Source: Tumebacillus flagellatus (GTDB taxonomy: Bacteria > Bacillota > Bacilli > Tumebacillales > Tumebacillaceae). Taken from it: a stretch of 64,000 nt of DNA. The translations under genes and the position numbers were made by a program. Below the pieces are notes generated by a model. The model saw only the letters and a list, made by a program, of their open reading frames with translations. It was not told where the DNA came from and did no database searches. The stretch covers positions 1 through 64,000 of the forward strand of contig NZ_JMIR01000031.1 in NCBI RefSeq assembly GCF_000714935.1, given 5' to 3'. Below are positions 17,712 to 26,096 of this stretch, piece after piece (the stretch's first letter is position 1; each line of letters opens with the position of its first letter).

Positions 17712-18257
17712 TTAAAACTCCACACCGTATACAGCGGGAATTCCTTCGTCGTAGTAATGCTTCACCGGTTGCATCTCCGTGACCAAGTCGGCGAGGTCGA
17801 GCACCTCTTGCTTCGCGTTGCGCCCCGTGATCACGAGATGCGTGTAAGACGGGCGCGTGCGAATCAGGTCAAGCACTTCATTCAGCGGAAGCACGTCGTC
17901 GATCGGAAACTTGGTGATCGAAAGCGCGTTGTTGAGCTCGTCGAGCACCACGACGTCGTAGTCGCCGGAGCGGACTTCCTGCTGCACGATCCGCCACGCG
18001 TCGGCGAGGGCGGCGCGGTGTTCTTCGGGCGTTTTCGTCCATGTGAAGCCGATGCCCAACTGGCGCATGTCGACTCCGAGTTGGGCGAGGGCGGTTTTTT
18101 CCCCGTAGGTGCGTTGGGGGCCTTTGATGAATTGCAGAATCAGCACTTTGTACCCGCGTCCGACGGCGCGCAAGCAGAGGCCGAGGGCGGCGGTGGTTTT
18201 TCCTTTGCCGTCGCCCGTGTAAACGAGGGTCATGCCGCGACGTTTCGTGCGGTCCAT
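17712..18257 (-). CDS. cobO: Cob(I)yrinic acid a,c-diamide adenosyltransferase
   Basis: A 181-residue BtuR/CobA-type corrinoid adenosyltransferase that moves the 5'-deoxyadenosyl group of ATP to cob(I)alamin precursors. The P-loop VYTGDGKGKTTAALG is at residues 12-26. LILQFIKGP, VVLDELNNAL and LVITGRNAKQEVLDLADLVTEM (read in parts) are conserved. It sits 1 bp from the cbiA stop and precedes cobD, in biosynthetic order. It should not be confused with cobA here, which is the methyltransferase. Confidence 0.95.
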   Translation of the reverse strand: MDRTKRRGMTLVYTGDGKGKTTAALGLCLRAVGRGYKVLILQFIKGPQRTYGEKTALAQLGVDMRQLGIGFTWTKTPEEHRAALADAWRIVQQEVRSGDYDVVVLDELNNALSITKFPIDDVLPLNEVLDLIRTRPSYTHLVITGRNAKQEVLDLADLVTEMQPVKHYYDEGIPAVYGVEF

Positions 18258-18258
18258 G

Positions 18259-19656
18259 TCAGACCCTCCTCCGACGGTATTCGGCGGCAGCGGAGAGGAA
18301 GCGGCGCGGGACTTGCGGGTTCGACGGGAAGTAGAGATGCGTGTACCCCGCGACGAGGTTGGGAGTGGTGAAGCCCTCTTCCTTCTGACCGCGCAACCCT
18401 TTGGTGACGTACGCTTTCGGCGCGGCTTCCGTCGACGTGGAGTAGTGGAACTCGTGTCCGCGCACTTGTTCGCCCGCTTCCAATAAAAAGTGCGGGGTCG
18501 CCGCCGACGCTTCCCGATAGCCGAGGGCGGCGAGGCGGTCCTGCATCTTCACGTCCGACGGGATCAAGCCGACCATCTGGAACGCGTCTCCGGCGCGGTC
18601 GGTGATCGTGTTGCAGAGGTACATGTAGCCGCCGCACTCCGCAAGGGTCGGAAGTCCATCCGAAATGCGGGCGTGCATGTCGGAGCGGACGTCCGTGTGG
18701 TCTTGCAGCTCGCGCGCAAATTCCTCCGGGAAGCCGCCGCCGAGGTACAGAGCGTCGGCGTCGGAGGGGATTTTCTCTCCGGCGAGCGGGGAGAAAAATT
18801 GAAGTTCCGCACCCGACTGCTGCAAAAGCTCCAAGTTCTCCGCGTAGTAGAAGTTGAACGCGGCGTCGCGGGCGACGGCGATTTTCACCTGCGCGGGTGC
18901 GGGAGTATCTGAAAACAGAAGCGGAGTCTCCGGTTCGGCAAGCGGCGGTGCGGATTGCGCGACGGCGAGGATTTGATCGAGGTCGAGATGCTCCTCCACC
19001 AAGTCTGCCAACTTCTGAAAAAGCGGCTCCAATTCGCCCCGCTCCACCGCCGGAATCAAGCCGAGGTGCCGCTCCGGAATTTGAATGCCCTCCGTGCGCG
19101 TGAAACCGCCGAAGAGCGGGACGTTGCATTCCTGCTCGACGGCTGTTCGGACGAGCGAGATGTGCCCGGCGCTGCCCGCTTGGTTTACGATCACGCCGGC
19201 AATCGGAGCATCGTCTGTCAGCGTGCAGAAACCCTTGACGATCGCGGCGGCGGAACGTGCCATGCTGGCGATGTTGACGAGCAGAATCGTCGGGGCTTGG
19301 AGCAACAGCGAAATTTCGGCGGTGCTGCCTTGGTTGGTGCGCGGGTCTTTGCCGTCGTAGTAGCCCATGACGCCCTCGATGATCGAGAGGTCGGCGTCGC
19401 GGGAACCGCGCAGGAACACTTCGCGCATGATTTCGGGCGTCGTCATCCACGTGTCGAGATTGCGGGAGGGGCGGCCGGTGACGGAGGTGTGGTACGTCGG
19501 GTCGATGTAGTCCGGGCCGCACTTGAAGCCTTGGACGCGCAGGCCGCGACGCTTGAACGCCGCCATCAAGCCCAGCGTGACGGTGGTTTTGCCGACGCCG
19601 CTTCCCGTACCGCCGATGACGAGGCGGGGGCGTTGGTGAAGAATGGTTTCCTTCAT
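18259..19656 (-). CDS. cbiA: Cobyrinate a,c-diamide synthase CbiA
   Basis: A 465-residue glutamine amidotransferase that amidates the a and c side chains of cobyrinic acid. The ATPase domain begins RLVIGGTGSGVGKTTVTLGL and includes GFKCGPDYIDPTYH and SIIEGVMGYYDG. The C-terminal amidotransferase domain has its Cys in LAECGGYMYL and His in GHEFHYST. I chose ATG 19656, with AAGGAGG 13 nt upstream; a TTG at 19695 overlapping the cbiG stop is the alternative. It follows cbiG by 35 bp and precedes cobO by 1 bp. Confidence 0.95.
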   Translation of the reverse strand: MKETILHQRPRLVIGGTGSGVGKTTVTLGLMAAFKRRGLRVQGFKCGPDYIDPTYHTSVTGRPSRNLDTWMTTPEIMREVFLRGSRDADLSIIEGVMGYYDGKDPRTNQGSTAEISLLLQAPTILLVNIASMARSAAAIVKGFCTLTDDAPIAGVIVNQAGSAGHISLVRTAVEQECNVPLFGGFTRTEGIQIPERHLGLIPAVERGELEPLFQKLADLVEEHLDLDQILAVAQSAPPLAEPETPLLFSDTPAPAQVKIAVARDAAFNFYYAENLELLQQSGAELQFFSPLAGEKIPSDADALYLGGGFPEEFARELQDHTDVRSDMHARISDGLPTLAECGGYMYLCNTITDRAGDAFQMVGLIPSDVKMQDRLAALGYREASAATPHFLLEAGEQVRGHEFHYSTSTEAAPKAYVTKGLRGQKEEGFTTPNLVAGYTHLYFPSNPQVPRRFLSAAAEYRRRRV

Positions 19657-19691
19657 AGAAAAAATGACGCCTCCTTGCGGTTGGATATCGC

Positions 19692-20825
19692 TCAATGTGC
19701 GCTGGGGACAGGGGAAGCCGTTTCAGGCTGATTCGGAACCAGCGCGACGGAGATCGTGACGTTGCCCGATTTCTTTTTTTCCAAAACCCAGTGCGAGGCC
19801 CCTGAAGACAAAAGCGCGGCGGGTTCGCTGACACCGTAGGCTCCGGTGTATTTAAAGACCGTTTCCGACGGGTTCGCCAGTTCGACGGTGTTGAGCTCGG
19901 CGGGCGCATAGGTCTTAAACCCCCAGCCATACTGAGCACAGAGGTCGAGGAGCCCGACTTCATCCTTCTTCAGGTCGATGGAGGCGATGTTGCGGACGCT
20001 TTTGATCGAAAAACCAAGTTCTCCCAGAGTCTCTGCAACAACCGCTTCGATCTCCTCCCGCGAAGTGCCTCTGTTGCAGCCGATCCCGAGCACGATGTTC
20101 TTCGGGCGGTAGAGGACGCCGTTGGCGAGCAACACGCTCTCTTCCTCGGGAGCCAGCACGCGATGCGTGATGACCAGCGCGGCGTTCCATGGCCACGGCT
20201 CACGAAGTTCCATCGCCTCGCCGCACGTGGACACCACGCGGAAATGCCCGGGCAACGGTTTGTCATACGACCACCAATTCCGCTCGCCCGACTCTTGCAC
20301 GATCACGACGGGCTCTTCGTTCACCACCGCCGCCGAAACGGGCGTGGCGCGCTCGAAGCTTTCGATCTCCCAGCCGAACTGCCGCCCGAACAGGTCGACC
20401 GGAATCGTCTGCTGCACGTCGGACGCGGTCGTCACCACCGGAACGGCTCCGAGCAACTCCCCGACCACCCGCGTCAGTTCATTCGCCCCGCCCAGATGCC
20501 CCGACAGAACGGAGATCGCAAACTGGGCGCGGTCATCGACGACGACAACGCCGGGGTCTGTTTTTTTATCTTTCAAAATCGGAGCGATCATCCGTACGAC
20601 CGCCCCGAGCGAAATGAATTGGATGATTCCCGTGTAGCGTTGAAACAGGTCCGGCAAAATCAGTCGAACTGAGCCTTCAAACAGGTGAATCCCCCGCTCT
20701 TCCTCATCGCCCTGCGCGAATTTCCTCATATAATAAAGGTCCGAACCGGGCAAGTGCGCGTGCAAGTGACGCGCTTTCTCCACCCCGTGCTTCGTGATCG
20801 CGACGATGGCATAGGGGTTAGGCAT
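19692..20825 (-). CDS. cbiG: Cobalt-precorrin 5A hydrolase CbiG
   Basis: A 377-residue CbiG, which opens the delta-lactone of cobalt-precorrin 5A and releases acetaldehyde (C20), a step specific to the early-cobalt pathway. The central IQFISLGAVVRMIAP and VLSGHLGGANELT are conserved, as is the C-terminal half beginning VLGIGCNRGTS, the CobE/GbiG C-domain. The ATG at 20825 overlaps the end of cobM by 8 bp. Its presence together with cbiD and cbiX is strong evidence for the oxygen-independent route. Confidence 0.94.
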   Translation of the reverse strand: MPNPYAIVAITKHGVEKARHLHAHLPGSDLYYMRKFAQGDEEERGIHLFEGSVRLILPDLFQRYTGIIQFISLGAVVRMIAPILKDKKTDPGVVVVDDRAQFAISVLSGHLGGANELTRVVGELLGAVPVVTTASDVQQTIPVDLFGRQFGWEIESFERATPVSAAVVNEEPVVIVQESGERNWWSYDKPLPGHFRVVSTCGEAMELREPWPWNAALVITHRVLAPEEESVLLANGVLYRPKNIVLGIGCNRGTSREEIEAVVAETLGELGFSIKSVRNIASIDLKKDEVGLLDLCAQYGWGFKTYAPAELNTVELANPSETVFKYTGAYGVSEPAALLSSGASHWVLEKKKSGNVTISVALVPNQPETASPVPSAH

Positions 20826-21612
20826 TCGACGGCACCCCTTTGCGGAATTTGTGCGTGAATTCCTTGTCATACAGCTTGGAGCGGTGTCCGTCTTGATCCA
20901 CCAGCGTCGGATCGAGCGCCCAGCCCATCAGAATCATCGCGTGCGAGCGGATGTTGTGTTCGCGCATCGCGTTGTCGAGTTCGCCAAGCGTCGTGCGGAC
21001 GATCTTTTGATCCGGCCACGTGGCGCGTTGCACGACCGCAACGGGGGTATCGGGCGTCCATCCCGCGTCGAACAGCTCGCCCATGACTTTACGGGTCAAA
21101 GTGGCGCTGAGATAGAGCGCGATGGTGCAGTGATGCTTGGCGAGATCGGTCAGTTTTTCCCGTTCGGGGACGGGAGTGCGGCCTTCGGCGCGGGTGAGGA
21201 TCAGCGTCTGCGTGAGTTCGGGAATCGTCAGTTCCGCTTGCAGCGCCGCCGCCGAAGCAAAAACGGACGAGACGCCGGGCACGATCTCATACGCCACGCC
21301 CGCCCGCTTCAACAGGCCCATCTGCTCCATGATCGCGCCGTAGATCGCCGGGTCGCCGGTGTGCACGCGGGCGACGCTCTTGCCCTGCTGCACGCGGTCG
21401 ATCATCAGCTCCACCATCTCGTCGAGGTCCATGCCCGCCGATTTCAACACTTCCGCCGACGGCTTGGCGCGGGCGATCAGTTCGTCGTTGACCAGCGAAT
21501 CGGTGTAGAGCACGACGTCGGCATTTTGCAAAATCGAGAGGCCCTTCACGGTGATCAGGTCGGGATCGCCGGGGCCCGCACCCACGATGTAGACTTGCGG
21601 CTTCAAGTTCAT
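20818..21612 (-). CDS. cobM: Precorrin-4 / cobalt-precorrin-4 C11-methyltransferase
   Basis: A 264-residue tetrapyrrole methylase (CbiF in anaerobic naming) that methylates C11. VYIVGAGPGDPDLITVKG at the N-terminus is the AdoMet-binding family signature. VLYTDSLVNDEL, ARVHTGDPAIYGAI and VPGVSSVFASAAALQAE match CbiF/CobM rather than the other methylases in the operon. The ATG at 21612 overlaps the cobI stop (ATGA), and its stop overlaps cbiG. Confidence 0.94.
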   Translation of the reverse strand: MNLKPQVYIVGAGPGDPDLITVKGLSILQNADVVLYTDSLVNDELIARAKPSAEVLKSAGMDLDEMVELMIDRVQQGKSVARVHTGDPAIYGAIMEQMGLLKRAGVAYEIVPGVSSVFASAAALQAELTIPELTQTLILTRAEGRTPVPEREKLTDLAKHHCTIALYLSATLTRKVMGELFDAGWTPDTPVAVVQRATWPDQKIVRTTLGELDNAMREHNIRSHAMILMGWALDPTLVDQDGHRSKLYDKEFTHKFRKGVPSNA

Positions 21613-22331
21613 TTGCGCACCACCAACAGGCTGAGATAGTTCAGCTCCTGCCCTTTCAACTCGTGAATGTCCAGCCACACTTGCTCTTCGCCCGACGTGA
21701 CTTTCGTGACGACGGACGCGTTGCGATCCAGCCCCAACTCCGTCAGCACGTCGATCATCAGGTCCATCACCTTCGCGACTTTGATAAAAACGACCGTGTC
21801 ATGCGACTCCACAGCCTGCTTCATGCTCTCGCGGTCGTCCGTCGCGGGAATGATCGCGAAATGCTCGTCGCCGTCTGCCAGATGCAAGCCAAGGCGTGCG
21901 GCGGCACCCAGCGCGGATGAGATGCCCGGCACCGAGTGGATCTCCACGTCCGGATGCAGCGATTTCATCGTGCGCGCCATGTGAATCCACGTCGAGTAGA
22001 GGTTCGGGTCGCCCTCCGTGACGAACGCGACATCGCGGCCTTGGGACAGCGGCTCCCAGATCGTGGCGACCGTTTTCTCCCAAGAGGCTTGCAGAGTGTC
22101 GGCGTCCTTGGTCATCGGGAAGACGAGGCCGAGCAGTTCCTTCTCCCCCGGTTGAATGTACGTCTCCATGATTTGGTGAGCGTAGCTTTTGCTGCCCATG
22201 CGTTTTTTCGGATAGGCGATCACGTCGGCTTCCTTGAGAATCCGAAACGCTTTGACGGTGATCAATTCCGGGTCGCCGGGGCCGACGCCGAGGCCGTAGA
22301 GTGTGCCCAGTTTGACAGTGGTTGCGGTCAT
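21609..22331 (-). CDS. cobI: Precorrin-2 / cobalt-factor II C20-methyltransferase
   Basis: A 240-residue tetrapyrrole methylase (CbiL) that methylates C20 of cobalt-sirohydrochlorin. LYGLGVGPGDPELITVKA, VIAYPKKRMGSKSYAHQI and VTEGDPNLYSTW are characteristic, as is SVPGISSALGAAARLGLHLA. Within the cluster it acts directly after CbiX and before CbiH60. It is joined to both neighbours by ATGA overlaps. The start at 22331 was chosen because it falls at that overlap. Confidence 0.94.
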   Translation of the reverse strand: MTATTVKLGTLYGLGVGPGDPELITVKAFRILKEADVIAYPKKRMGSKSYAHQIMETYIQPGEKELLGLVFPMTKDADTLQASWEKTVATIWEPLSQGRDVAFVTEGDPNLYSTWIHMARTMKSLHPDVEIHSVPGISSALGAAARLGLHLADGDEHFAIIPATDDRESMKQAVESHDTVVFIKVAKVMDLMIDVLTELGLDRNASVVTKVTSGEEQVWLDIHELKGQELNYLSLLVVRK

Positions 22332-23554
22332 GCGACTTCCTCCTTCCAAGCGGTGATGATATAGATCGGGTTCAACCCTTCAAATCGTGTCATGTTGAGG
22401 ATCGGCTTGCTGCGCGACGTTTGCAGAAGCGTCACGCGGAACGTCATGCCCAATTTCGTGAACGTCTGCGTGGCGTCGTACAGCGTCTCGATCGTTGCGG
22501 CGTTGAGCACGATGCGGCCGTTGGGACGCAGGCGCTCCGACGCGATCCGCAGCACCTCGCCCATCTCGCCGCCGCTTCCGCCGATGAACACCGCGTCCGG
22601 ATCGGCCCACGCGTCGAGGAACTCCGGCGCTTTTCCGTGGTAGAAGTGGAGGTCGGTGCGGAAGGTGCGGGCGTTTTGCTCGGCGTTGTCGAGGTCGGCT
22701 TCGTTTTTTTCAATGGCGAAGACGCGGCCGAGCGGGGCGAGTTTCGCCGCTTCGATGGCGACCGATGCCGTGCACGTGCCGATGTCCCAGACGGTGCTGT
22801 CCGGGCGCAGGTTCAATTCGGAAAGCGAGAGCACGCGGACTTCGCGCTTCGTGATCAAGCCCTTGTCCGGCTTGCGTTGCGCGAAGTGTTCGTCGTCGAT
22901 GCCGAGCGTCCAGCGCGGGACGTGGGCGTCCGGTTTGTGCAGCAGGAGGACGACGTTGAGCGGCGCGAACTCCGCGCCCTCGACTTCGTGCAGGTGCCGG
23001 AACTTGCGCACGCGCTCGTCGTCACCGCCCAAGTTCTCCGCGACGATCATCTCGTACTCGTCCATGCCGTACTGCTGCAAATACCGTGCAATCGTCGACG
23101 GCGTGTTGGTATCGTCGGTGAGCAGCGCGACTTTCGGCTTGCCGTCGATGCGCTGGGCGAGACCCTTGATGCTTTTTCCGTGCAGGGAATCGATGTGGGC
23201 GTCTTGCCAGCCGAGACCGGCGCGGGCGAAGGCGAGTTGGATCGAAGACAGGTGCGGGTGGATGATCAGGCCCGGCACTTTCTTGCTCAAGTACGCGCCG
23301 ATGCCGTAAAACATCGGATCACCCGAGGCGAGCACGACGATGGAGTTCGTCCCCGTTCGCGCTTCTTGCAAGTGCTCGACCAACTCCGTCAACTTGCCGG
23401 AAATCGTGTACGTCTCCCCCGTCAACTTCGGGAAAAACGCCAGATGCCGCGCCCCGCCCATCACCAGCCCGGCTTCCTCCACCAATTTCCGCTGGGCCGG
23501 GAACAGTCCGGCCGCGCCGTCATCCCCGATCCCGATCACATGAATTTCGTTCAT
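22328..23554 (-). CDS. cobL: Precorrin-6Y C5,15-methyltransferase/decarboxylase (CbiE-CbiT fusion)
   Basis: A 408-residue fusion of two activities that are separate in many anaerobic-pathway bacteria. Residues 1-200 are CbiE (IHVIGIGDDGAAGL, VLASGDPMFYGIG), the C5 methylase. Residues 220-400 are CbiT (ITKREVRVLSLSEL, VWDIGTCTASVAIEAA, GGSGGEMGEVL), a Rossmann methyltransferase that methylates C15 and decarboxylates the C12 acetate. I chose ATG 23554, with AAGGGG eight bases upstream, over a GTG nine bases earlier. It overlaps cbiD by 35 bp. Confidence 0.94.
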   Translation of the reverse strand: MNEIHVIGIGDDGAAGLFPAQRKLVEEAGLVMGGARHLAFFPKLTGETYTISGKLTELVEHLQEARTGTNSIVVLASGDPMFYGIGAYLSKKVPGLIIHPHLSSIQLAFARAGLGWQDAHIDSLHGKSIKGLAQRIDGKPKVALLTDDTNTPSTIARYLQQYGMDEYEMIVAENLGGDDERVRKFRHLHEVEGAEFAPLNVVLLLHKPDAHVPRWTLGIDDEHFAQRKPDKGLITKREVRVLSLSELNLRPDSTVWDIGTCTASVAIEAAKLAPLGRVFAIEKNEADLDNAEQNARTFRTDLHFYHGKAPEFLDAWADPDAVFIGGSGGEMGEVLRIASERLRPNGRIVLNAATIETLYDATQTFTKLGMTFRVTLLQTSRSKPILNMTRFEGLNPIYIITAWKEEVA

Positions 23555-24662
23555 CAATGGCACCCCTTCCCAACAAATCGCCTTTCATTGTCGTCAGCAC
23601 CGTCTCCACCCGGAGGCCGCCGCCGACTTCGTCGAGACTGTGACGGCACGCGTGCCCGCACAGTTTTTCAAAAAAAATCCCCAACCCCGCACCCTGCATC
23701 AGATCGCCGACTTGGGTGGCCGTATTGGCGGTCTGAATCTCCGCCAGCAGGTCCGGCGGCGCGCCGCAGTCCGCGGCGACTTCCGCTAGAAAACCGAAAT
23801 CAACCGGTGCCGACTTGGAGTGCACCATCATCACGCCTTGGGCGATCTTTGAGAACTTGCCCATCATCCCGACCAGCGAAACTTGGCTTGCCCCTTGCCG
23901 TTTGGCGTGACGAAGCGAGAACCCCACGAAGTCGCCCATCTGAATGAACGCTTCCTGTGGGAGCTCGGGGTAGAGTTTCATCGCATACTTCTCCGAACTG
24001 CCGCCCGTGGTGAGGACGAGGTGGTCGCACCCGCCCGCCCGCGCGACTTTGATCGCTTGCACGACCGACGCTTGGTACGCCGCCGTCGAAAACGGCACGA
24101 CGATTCCCTTGGTGCCGAGAATCGAGATGCCGCCGACGATGCCGAGTCGCTCGTTGAGGGTTTTTTTGGCGATCTCGACGCCCTTGGGGACGGAGATGAC
24201 GATGCGCACGTTCTGCGTGATGCCGTACTCGTTGAGCAGATCGGCGGCGACTTTGCGGATCATGCGGCGCGGAACCGGGTTGATCGCCGCTTCACCGACG
24301 GGCACGGGCAAGCCGGGTTTGGTCACCCGCCCGACGCCGATGCCGCCGTCGAGGTGGATTTCGCCGGAGTTTTCACCCTGAACCCAAGACACTTCGGCGA
24401 GGATCAGCGCGAGATGCGTGGCGTCCGGATCGTCGCCTGCGTCCTTGATCACGCCGCAGACGGCGCGGTCTGTTTCAACGCCGCAGCAGACCATCTGGAA
24501 CGCGATCGTCTCGCCGATGGGGAGCAGGATTTCGACCGACTGCACAGGCTCTTGGGTGATCAACGCAAGCAAGGCGGCTTTCGTCGCCGCCGTTGCGTTT
24601 GCGCCCGTGGTGTAGCCGCGCCGCATCTGGGACGGGTCTTTTTCCGGGTCTTTCATGGTCAT
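23520..24662 (-). CDS. cbiD: Cobalt-precorrin-5B C1-methyltransferase CbiD
   Basis: A 380-residue CbiD, the methyltransferase for C1 in the early-cobalt pathway and unrelated to the other methylases. RRGYTTGANATAATKAAL near the start, GIGVGRVTKPGLPVPVGE and NPVPRRMI are conserved blocks. LGTKGIVVPFS and VLTTGGSSEKYAMKL follow. The ATG at 24662 overlaps the cbiC stop (ATGA); the longer upstream frame lies inside cbiC. It marks the pathway as the cobalt-first version. Confidence 0.95.
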   Translation of the reverse strand: MTMKDPEKDPSQMRRGYTTGANATAATKAALLALITQEPVQSVEILLPIGETIAFQMVCCGVETDRAVCGVIKDAGDDPDATHLALILAEVSWVQGENSGEIHLDGGIGVGRVTKPGLPVPVGEAAINPVPRRMIRKVAADLLNEYGITQNVRIVISVPKGVEIAKKTLNERLGIVGGISILGTKGIVVPFSTAAYQASVVQAIKVARAGGCDHLVLTTGGSSEKYAMKLYPELPQEAFIQMGDFVGFSLRHAKRQGASQVSLVGMMGKFSKIAQGVMMVHSKSAPVDFGFLAEVAADCGAPPDLLAEIQTANTATQVGDLMQGAGLGIFFEKLCGHACRHSLDEVGGGLRVETVLTTMKGDLLGRGAIDERNSCDRDRG

Positions 24663-25321
24663 GCTTGCTGCTGTTCGGCGAGAAGGGAGAGCGCGTTGAG
24701 CGCGGCGACGGAGACGGGCGAGCCGCCTTTGCGCCCGATGTTGGTGATGAACGGCACGTCGCCGTCGATCAGCTTCGCGAGTTCTTCCTTGGATTCGGCG
24801 GCGGAGACGAAGCCGACCGGCATGCCGACGATCAGCGACGGACGAGCTTCGCCGGTTTGGATCAGGCGCAGCAGTTCCAGCAGAGCGGTCGGCGCGTTGC
24901 CGATGACGAAGATGCCGTCCGGACATTCCGCCGCCGCTTTGCGGGTGGCGACGATGGCGCGGGTGAGGTTGAGTTTTTTCGCTTCGGCGATCACGTCGGC
25001 GTCGGAGATGTAGACCTCGACGCGCCCGCCGAATTTCTCGATGCGCGGCTTGGAGATGCCCGATTGGATCATCTGCACGTCCGCAAAAACGGGCTTGCCT
25101 GCGCGGATCGCCGCGATGCCCGCTTCGATGGCGTCGCGGTGGAAGACGAGGCTGCGTCCGAGATCGAAGTCGGCGGAAGCGTGGATGACGCGCTGGACGA
25201 CTTTGTACTGTTCCGGTGTGAACGGGTGCTCGCCGATCTCCGACGTGATGATGTCAAAGCTCAAGCTTTCAATCTCTTGCGGTTGCACGGTCAGCGGTTT
25301 GAAGCTCGTGTTGGTGTCCAT
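24659..25321 (-). CDS. cbiC: Precorrin-8X / cobalt-precorrin-8 methylmutase
   Basis: A 220-residue methylmutase (CobH in aerobic naming) that migrates the C11 methyl group to C12, giving (hydrogeno)cobyrinic acid. Family blocks are RVIHASADFDLGRSLVF with the catalytic His, IFADVQMIQSGISK (here VFADVQMIQSG), VIGNAPTALLELLRLI and VGMPVGFVSAAESKE. It overlaps cobK by 53 bp, the longest overlap in the operon, and couples to cbiD by ATGA. Confidence 0.95.
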   Translation of the reverse strand: MDTNTSFKPLTVQPQEIESLSFDIITSEIGEHPFTPEQYKVVQRVIHASADFDLGRSLVFHRDAIEAGIAAIRAGKPVFADVQMIQSGISKPRIEKFGGRVEVYISDADVIAEAKKLNLTRAIVATRKAAAECPDGIFVIGNAPTALLELLRLIQTGEARPSLIVGMPVGFVSAAESKEELAKLIDGDVPFITNIGRKGGSPVSVAALNALSLLAEQQQA

Positions 25322-26096
25322 GTCTCAGCTCTCCTTGCAGATGGTGTAGTTTTTCAAGCAGGGGTTGGTATTCGGTGAACACATCGCCGTACGCAAGTCC
25401 CGGGCGTCCGATCAAGATGACGTGGAGGCCGTGTTCGAGGGCGGCTTGCACTTTGTCGTCGACGGCTCCGACTTTGCCGCTCTCCTTGGTCACCATCACG
25501 TCGATGGCGAAATTGCGGTAGAGCGCGAGGTTGAGTTCGGCGCTGAACGGGCCTTGCATGGCGATGATGTGTTTTTGTTCGATGCCGAGCGCCGCGCACT
25601 TTTCCATGTTGTCGACGCGCGGCAGCATGCGGGCGTAGAGGGTGACGCCGGGAACACCAAGCAAACGGGTGCTGAAGATTTGCAAGGTTTTGCTGCCCGT
25701 GGTGAGCAAGATGTTGCCGCCGAGTTCGGCGGCTTTTTCCGCGGCTTGGGCGTAGTCGTCGACGTAGTGCAGGCGCGGATGGTCGGCGAACGTGAGCGCT
25801 TCGCGCTCGAAGCGCAGGTACGGGATGCCGCACGTTTCGGTGGCGGCCATCGCGTTGCGGTGCGCTTCTTCGGCGAACGGGTGCGCGGCGTCGACGACGG
25901 CACGGATGTTGTGTTCGCGGATGTAGGTTGCCATTTCGTCGGCGGTCAGGCGGCCGACGCGAACCGGGACTCCCGCTTCTTGCAGAGAGTGCGCCGCGTT
26001 GTCGGTGACGACGGATGCTGTCAGTTCGTACCCCGCGTCGCGGATGAGAATCGCAAGTTCGCGGGCGTCGGAGGTTCCGGCGAGGTGCAGGATCAT
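25269..26096 (-). CDS. cobK: Precorrin-6A / cobalt-precorrin-6A reductase
   Basis: A 275-residue NADPH-dependent reductase (CbiJ). MILHLAGTSDARELA is the nucleotide-binding start, AVVDAAHPFAEEAHRNA is the family motif, and ITKESG-like VTKESGKVGAVDDKVQAA lies near residue 205. It reduces the macrocycle before the CbiET step. The ATG overlaps the cbiX stop (ATGA), and its last 53 bp overlap the start of cbiC. The C-terminal tail beyond about residue 250 is Gln/His-rich and may only exist because of this overlap. Confidence 0.93.
   Translation of the reverse strand: MILHLAGTSDARELAILIRDAGYELTASVVTDNAAHSLQEAGVPVRVGRLTADEMATYIREHNIRAVVDAAHPFAEEAHRNAMAATETCGIPYLRFEREALTFADHPRLHYVDDYAQAAEKAAELGGNILLTTGSKTLQIFSTRLLGVPGVTLYARMLPRVDNMEKCAALGIEQKHIIAMQGPFSAELNLALYRNFAIDVMVTKESGKVGAVDDKVQAALEHGLHVILIGRPGLAYGDVFTEYQPLLEKLHHLQGELRHGHQHELQTADRATARD

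Noticed and set aside
18230-19963. 577-codon minus-strand frame overlapping cbiA in another register
   Set aside because: Arg/Pro-rich translation without motifs, whereas the cbiA frame has all family blocks.
22322-23947. 541-codon plus-strand frame opposite cobL
   Set aside because: Explained by the CbiE-CbiT fusion on the minus strand; no motifs in the plus frame.
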